Of a stretch of 64,000 nucleotides of DNA, positions 59,560 through 64,000 are shown piece by piece. The notes below the pieces were generated by a model. The model saw nothing but the letters and a program-made list of their open reading frames with translations. It did not search any database and was not told the origin of the DNA. The position numbers and the translations under genes were made by a program. The DNA comes from Paraburkholderia sp. HP33-1. GTDB taxonomy: Bacteria > Pseudomonadota > Gammaproteobacteria > Burkholderiales > Burkholderiaceae. Numbering within the stretch: position 1 is the first letter of the stretch; each line of letters begins with the position of its first letter. Where the stretch lies: the NCBI RefSeq assembly GCF_021390595.1, contig NZ_JAJEJR010000001.1, positions 1,612,001 to 1,676,000 of the forward strand, given 5' to 3'.

Positions 59560-61782
59560 GTGAGCAATCAACTCTCTCCACACATGGCTGGTCCGATCAA
59601 GACCGAAGAAGAAGACGTCGTCCTCGGACAACTGGTGCAGGTGATTCTCGACGACATCTGGTGGCTGCTCGCCATCGCCGCGATCATCATCACGATGGCG
59701 GTCGCGTACTGCTACCTCGCCAAGCCGATCTATTCGGCCGATGCGCACGTACGCGTCGAGCAGTCCGACAACACGTCGCAGGCACTCACACAGACGCAGA
59801 CGGGCGCCACGATCACGAGCGGCTCGACGTCGCTGCCGACCGACGCCGAAATCGAAATCATCAAGAGCCGCGGCGTGGTCGGCCCGGTCGTGCAGCAGCT
59901 GAAGCTCAATATCAGCGTCACGCCGAAGACGATTCCGCTGCTCGGCAACATCGCCGCGCGCCTGGCGACCCCGGGCCAGCCCGCGCGACCATGGCTTGGG
60001 CTCACGTCGTACGCATGGGGCGGCGAAAACGTCGACGTCGATTCGATCGACGTGACGCCGTCGCTCGAAGGCGAGAAACTGCTGCTGCGGGTGATCGACG
60101 CGCAGCACTATGAACTGTTCGCGCCGAACGGCTCGCTGCTGCTGCGCGGCCAGGTCGGCCAGCAGGCGCAGGGCGGCGGCGTGACGATGCTGGTCAATAC
60201 GCTGGTCGCGCGGCCGGGCCAGGAGTTCACCGTCGTGCGCGCGAACGACCTCGACGCGATCACCGCGTTCCAGTCGGCGATCACGGTTCAGGAGCAGGGC
60301 AAGCAGACCGGCGTGATCCAGATCTCGCTGGAGGACAAGAGTCCCGAGCATGCGGCGCTCGTCGCCAATGCGCTTGCACAGTCGTATCTGCGGCAGCACG
60401 TGTCGAACAAGCAGGCCGACGCGAGCAAGATGCTCGACTTCCTGAAGAGCGAGGAGCCGCGCCTGAAGGCCGACCTCGAACGCGCGGAAGCGGCGCTGAC
60501 CGCGTATCAGCGTCAGTCCGGTTCGATCAACGCGAGCGACGAGGCGAAGGTCTACCTCGAAGGCAGCGTGCAGTACGAGCAGCAGATCGCCGCCTTGCGC
60601 CTGCAGATGACGCAGCTCGTCGAGCGCTATGGCGACGACCATCCGACGCTCGTCGCCGCGCGTCAGCAGATGGCCGAGCTGCAGGCGGAGCGCGCCAAAT
60701 ACGCCGACCGTTTCCGCGATCTGCCGGCCACCGAAGTGAAGGCCGTGCAGTTGCAGCGCGACGCGAAGGTCGCCGAAGACATCTACGTGCTGCTGCTCAA
60801 TCGCGTGCAGGAACTGTCGGTGCAGAAGGCCGGCACGGGCGGCAACGTGCATATCGTCGACGCCGCGCTGCGCCCCGGCGCGCCGGTCAAGCCGAAGAAG
60901 CTGCTGATCATCTCTGCAGCCGTGATTCTCGGGCTGATCGCGGGTACCGGCTTCGTGTTCGTGCGTCGCAATCTGTTCAAGGGGATCGACGACCCCGATC
61001 ACGTCGAGCGCGCGTTCCATCTGCCGGTGTTCGGTCTCGTGCCGCACAGCGCCGAGCAGGTGCAGCTCGAAAACAGCTACGTGCGCGGCGGCGAACGGCT
61101 GCGTCCGGTGCTCGCGAATGCGCGGCCGAAGGACGTGACGATCGAAAGTATGCGCAGCCTGCGCACCGCGATGCAGTTCACGCTGATGGACGCGCGCAAC
61201 CGCATCGTGATGCTGACGGGCCCGATGGCCGGCGTCGGCAAGAGCTTCCTCAGCGTGAACCTCGCGATGCTGCTCGCGCATTCGGGCAAGCGCGTGCTGT
61301 TGATCGACGGCGACCTGCGGCGCGGCGCGCTCGAACGGCAGGTGGGCGGTGTGCAGGAAAACGGCCTGTCCGAACTGCTGAGCGGCCAGATCTCGCTGGA
61401 GGAAGCGATTCGCGCTTCGAGCATCGAGAACCTGAGCTTCATCTCGTGCGGCCGTCGTCCGCCGAATCCGTCCGAGCTGCTGATGTCGCCGCGTTTGCCG
61501 CAGTACCTCGACGGCCTCGCGAAACGCTACGACGTGATCCTGATCGATACGCCGCCGGTGCTCGCGGTGACCGATGCATCGATCATCGGCGCATATGCGG
61601 GTTCGACGTTCTTCGTGATGCGCTCGGGCATGCACAGCGAGATCGAGATTGCCGATGCGCTGAAGCGGCTGCGCGCGGCGGGCGTGCATGTCCAGGGCGG
61701 CATCTTCAACGGCATGCCGCCGCGCTCGCGCGTCGGCTACGACCGCGGCTACGCGGCGACGCAGGCATACCTGAGCGCGTGA
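59560..61782 (+). CDS. bceF: Polysaccharide co-polymerase / BY-type tyrosine kinase (Wzc family)
   Basis: Inner-membrane protein that couples polymer assembly to export through cycles of tyrosine autophosphorylation. 740 residues. Two transmembrane segments (near 32-52 and 448-468) flank a long periplasmic coiled-coil domain. The cytoplasmic kinase has Walker A GPMAGVGKS (554-562), Walker A' LLIDGDLRRG and Walker B VILIDTPPV. The C-terminal tyrosine cluster is short: Tyr727, Tyr731 and Tyr737. The start is GTG; an ATG eight codons on is the alternative. Confidence 0.94.
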   Translation: MSNQLSPHMAGPIKTEEEDVVLGQLVQVILDDIWWLLAIAAIIITMAVAYCYLAKPIYSADAHVRVEQSDNTSQALTQTQTGATITSGSTSLPTDAEIEIIKSRGVVGPVVQQLKLNISVTPKTIPLLGNIAARLATPGQPARPWLGLTSYAWGGENVDVDSIDVTPSLEGEKLLLRVIDAQHYELFAPNGSLLLRGQVGQQAQGGGVTMLVNTLVARPGQEFTVVRANDLDAITAFQSAITVQEQGKQTGVIQISLEDKSPEHAALVANALAQSYLRQHVSNKQADASKMLDFLKSEEPRLKADLERAEAALTAYQRQSGSINASDEAKVYLEGSVQYEQQIAALRLQMTQLVERYGDDHPTLVAARQQMAELQAERAKYADRFRDLPATEVKAVQLQRDAKVAEDIYVLLLNRVQELSVQKAGTGGNVHIVDAALRPGAPVKPKKLLIISAAVILGLIAGTGFVFVRRNLFKGIDDPDHVERAFHLPVFGLVPHSAEQVQLENSYVRGGERLRPVLANARPKDVTIESMRSLRTAMQFTLMDARNRIVMLTGPMAGVGKSFLSVNLAMLLAHSGKRVLLIDGDLRRGALERQVGGVQENGLSELLSGQISLEEAIRASSIENLSFISCGRRPPNPSELLMSPRLPQYLDGLAKRYDVILIDTPPVLAVTDASIIGAYAGSTFFVMRSGMHSEIEIADALKRLRAAGVHVQGGIFNGMPPRSRVGYDRGYAATQAYLSA

Positions 61783-61814
61783 CGCGAGCGCGGGACCATA
61801 GAGAGGACATCACG

Positions 61815-62738
61815 ATGAAAGTCACGGTACTGGTACCGACTTATCGCCGCCCGGCCGATCTCGCGCGCTGCCTCGCGGCGCTCGCGCGGCAATCGCGCGC
61901 GCCCGACGAAGTGATCGTGGTCGCACGCGTCGACGACGACGCGACCCATGCGTGCCTGCGCGATCCGTCTACCCGCGGCAGCCTGCCGCTCGTGATCGCG
62001 CCGGTCGACGTGCCCGGCCAGGTCGCGGCCCTGAATCGCGGGCTCGATGCCGCGAGCGGCGACGTAATCGCCATCACCGACGACGACGCCGCACCGCACC
62101 GCGACTGGGTCGAGCGCATCGCCGCCGCGTTCGAAGCCGACGCGCGCCTCGGCGCGCTGGGCGGGCGCGACTGGGTGCACGAAAAAGGCCGCGTGCTCAA
62201 CGGCGAACGGCCGCTGGTCGGCAAGGTGACCGCGCACGGCAAGATCATCGGCAATCATCATCTGGGCGTCGGTGCCGCGCGCGAGGTCGACATCCTGAAG
62301 GGCGCCAACATGAGCTACCGGCACGACGCGGTGCGCACGATCCGCTTCGACGCGCGTCTGCGCGGCGCGGGCGCGCAGGTGCACAACGACATGGCGTTCA
62401 GCCTCGCGGTAAAGAACGCGGGCTGGAAGCTCGTGTACGACCCGGAAGTCGCGGTCGATCATTTCCCGGCCGAACGTTTCGACGACGACAAACGCGACGC
62501 GCAGACGATGGCCGCGCTGCGCAACGCCGCGTTCAACTTCCACCTTATCCTGCGCGACCAGTTGCCGCCGCTGCGCCGCGAAACCGCGTGGTGGTGGTGG
62601 ACCCTCGTCGGCACGCGGCTGTATCCGGGTCTCACGCATGCGGCGCTCGCGCTGCTGTCGCGCCGGGCGCCGCTGCAGCTGTCGCGCTGGCGCGCGGTGC
62701 GCGACGGCGCGCACGAGGCGCGTCGCGCGTTGTCGTGA
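61815..62738 (+). CDS. bceG: Glycosyltransferase family 2 protein
   Basis: 307-residue GT-A transferase that adds one sugar of the repeat unit on the cytoplasmic face. MKVTVLVPTYRRPADLARCL opens the nucleotide fold. The DXD-like metal site is AITDDDAAPHRDW, and GANMSYRHDAVRTI plus HNDMAFSLAVKNAGW form the acceptor side. The aromatic TAWWWWTL helix near the end may touch the membrane. RBS GAGAGGA precedes the start, 32 bp after bceF. Confidence 0.88.
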   Translation: MKVTVLVPTYRRPADLARCLAALARQSRAPDEVIVVARVDDDATHACLRDPSTRGSLPLVIAPVDVPGQVAALNRGLDAASGDVIAITDDDAAPHRDWVERIAAAFEADARLGALGGRDWVHEKGRVLNGERPLVGKVTAHGKIIGNHHLGVGAAREVDILKGANMSYRHDAVRTIRFDARLRGAGAQVHNDMAFSLAVKNAGWKLVYDPEVAVDHFPAERFDDDKRDAQTMAALRNAAFNFHLILRDQLPPLRRETAWWWWTLVGTRLYPGLTHAALALLSRRAPLQLSRWRAVRDGAHEARRALS

Positions 62739-62787
62739 CGCGTATGAGCCACGAGGCCTTTTTCCACCGGCACAGCGGAGTGTCCGC

Positions 62788-63954
62788 ATGAGTACGAAGG
62801 TTCATGTTCATCTGTTTTATGGCGCCGATCCGCGCTTTTATCGCAAGGGCGACGACATCGGCTGTCTGTACGGCTATCACCATGCGCAGTCCGAAGCATT
62901 CGCGCTGACCTATTCGCAGGACGCGCGCGAAAGCCGGCCCGTGCGACTCGTGCGTCGCGCGCTGAAGGCCGCGCTCGGCTTCGATTTCATTCATAGCTGG
63001 CGCAATCGCGCGGAGATGCTGCGCTCGGACGTGATCTGGACGCATACCGAGCAGGAGTGGCTGTCCGCTGCGCTGATGCTGCTGCTGTGCGGCCGCAAGG
63101 CGGGACCGGGCGCGTCGCCGCTGCTGCTCGCGCAAAGCGTGTGGCTGCTCGACAAGTGGCCGTCGTACGGCATGGCGCGCAGATGGCTGTATCGCCAGCT
63201 GATGAAGCGCGCGGATCGTCTGACGACGCTCGCGAGCGAAAACGCCGTGCTGTGCCAGGACTATTTTCAGCGCGACGCGACGCCGCTGCTGTACGGCCTG
63301 AACACGCGCGATTTCCCGGTCAACCCGCCGACCCAATGGACGCCGCGCACGCCGTTGCGCATCGCGGCGATCGGCAACGATCGCGACCGCGACTGGGAAA
63401 CGCTGATCAAGGCATTCGGCAACGATCCGCGCTATACGGTGAAGCTCGCGACGCGGCGGCGCATCCCGGCGTCGCTGCGCGCGTCGAACGTCGAGATCGC
63501 GCTGTTCTCGGGCATCAAAAAGCAGCACGAGCTGTACGACTGGGCCGACGTGATCGTCGTGCCGTTGCGGCCGAACTCGCACGCGTCGGGCATCACGGTG
63601 ATGCTCGAAGCGGCGGCGGTCGGCAAGCCGATGGTCGCGACCGACGTCGGCGCGCTGCGGGATTATTTTCCCGGCGGGGAAGCCGCCTACGTGCCGCCGT
63701 TCGATCCGCAGGCGTTGCGCGCTGCGGTCGACCGGTTCGCTGCCGAGCCGCACGAGGCGCTGCGCCAGGCGCAGGCGGCCGCGGCTGGCTTGCTCGCGCG
63801 CGATCTGACCACGCAGCACTACGCGATGCAGCATGTGCGCATCACGCGCGAAATGCTCAGTGCGCGGGGGCAGGCGAGCGTGAACGCCGACGCGGCCACG
63901 CACCAGCAACCAGCCGCGCAGGCTCGGGCGCGCGAATCCGGCGGAGGGCTGTAA
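62788..63954 (+). CDS. bceH: Glycosyltransferase (GT-B fold) of the exopolysaccharide cluster
   Basis: 388-residue transferase. The C-terminal donor domain is seen in LRIAAIGNDRDRDWETLIKA, LYDWADVIVVPLRPNSHASG and the EX7E-type ITVMLEAAAVGKPMVATDVG, typical of GT4-like enzymes. The N-terminal half is less typical (YGADPRFYRKGDDIGCLYGY). The tail after residue 360 is Ala/Gln-rich. Naming follows order in the cluster, so the symbol is less certain than the function. Confidence 0.82.
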   Translation: MSTKVHVHLFYGADPRFYRKGDDIGCLYGYHHAQSEAFALTYSQDARESRPVRLVRRALKAALGFDFIHSWRNRAEMLRSDVIWTHTEQEWLSAALMLLLCGRKAGPGASPLLLAQSVWLLDKWPSYGMARRWLYRQLMKRADRLTTLASENAVLCQDYFQRDATPLLYGLNTRDFPVNPPTQWTPRTPLRIAAIGNDRDRDWETLIKAFGNDPRYTVKLATRRRIPASLRASNVEIALFSGIKKQHELYDWADVIVVPLRPNSHASGITVMLEAAAVGKPMVATDVGALRDYFPGGEAAYVPPFDPQALRAAVDRFAAEPHEALRQAQAAAAGLLARDLTTQHYAMQHVRITREMLSARGQASVNADAATHQQPAAQARARESGGGL

Positions 63955-63957
63955 GCG

Positions 63958-64000
63958 ATGTCGACGATTCCGCGCGCGAGCCCGCTGCCGCCGAGCGGCG
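63958..64000 (+). CDS. Start of the next exopolysaccharide gene (cut by window)
   Basis: Fourteen codons are visible, MSTIPRASPLPPSG, after GGAGGGCTGTAAGCG three bases past the bceH stop. By position it should be bceI, the Wzy-type repeat-unit polymerase, but the product cannot be told from these residues. Confidence 0.5.
   Translation, partial: MSTIPRASPLPPSG

Overview
The window reads as chromosomal DNA of a Betaproteobacterium of the Burkholderiaceae, most likely Paraburkholderia or Burkholderia. The reasons are strong GC and GC3 bias, the conserved clpP-clpX-lon-hupB-tRNA-ppiD run, a PurL with the [17 protein letters not shown] start, and at the right end a cepacian-type exopolysaccharide (bce) cluster. 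These are inferences from protein families seen by eye; no database search was run.

Layout. 1-7.6 kb is the protein quality-control block: ClpP (cut by the window edge), ClpX, Lon, HU, tRNA-Val(TAC), tRNA-Asp(GTC) and the periplasmic chaperone PpiD. 7.6-21 kb is housekeeping: TesA esterase divergent from a YbbA-type ATPase, Pgi, the NAD(P)HX repair enzyme, a DadA-like oxidoreductase, PurL, then a minus-strand run (parvulin, BolA, YciB, MsrB, SelO). 22.5-34.1 kb is lipid and carbonyl metabolism: an acyl-CoA ligase, a FadB-like and a FadA-like enzyme, a MocR regulator divergent from a DUF2917 protein, and a plus-strand series of thioesterase, MDR reductase, SDR and HSL-type hydrolase. NRDE and YgfZ genes follow on the minus strand.

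36.2-38.4 kb is a small foreign island between ygfZ and mltG. It holds a broken tyrosine integrase, the tail of another gene, and a tightly coupled two-gene unit that looks like a toxin followed by a DUF4279 (possible immunity) protein. 38.4-42.7 kb is mltG-tmk-holB-GNAT-tatD. 42.7-50.8 kb carries envelope and stress genes: an ankyrin protein, an orphan Rap1a/Tai family protein, MscS, OtsA, a GT4 glycosyltransferase, a SYLF lipoprotein with a Tat-like signal, a PsiF protein and a YciI protein.

51.3 kb to the end is the exopolysaccharide locus. It opens with a protein that joins a transposase-type N-terminal domain (DUF4096) to a long disordered linker and an unassigned C-terminal domain. Next comes bceA on the minus strand, a 600-bp AT-rich divergent regulatory region, and bceB-bceC-bceD-bceE-bceF-bceG-bceH on the plus strand, with the start of a further gene at the edge. 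BceA makes GDP-mannose, BceC makes UDP-glucuronate, BceB loads the first sugar on undecaprenyl phosphate, BceG and BceH add sugars, BceE and BceF form the export machine, and BceD dephosphorylates BceF.

The two best candidates for something new are the toxin/DUF4279 pair in the ygfZ-mltG island and the transposase-derived protein beside the exopolysaccharide genes, whose upstream region carries several inverted and direct repeats.
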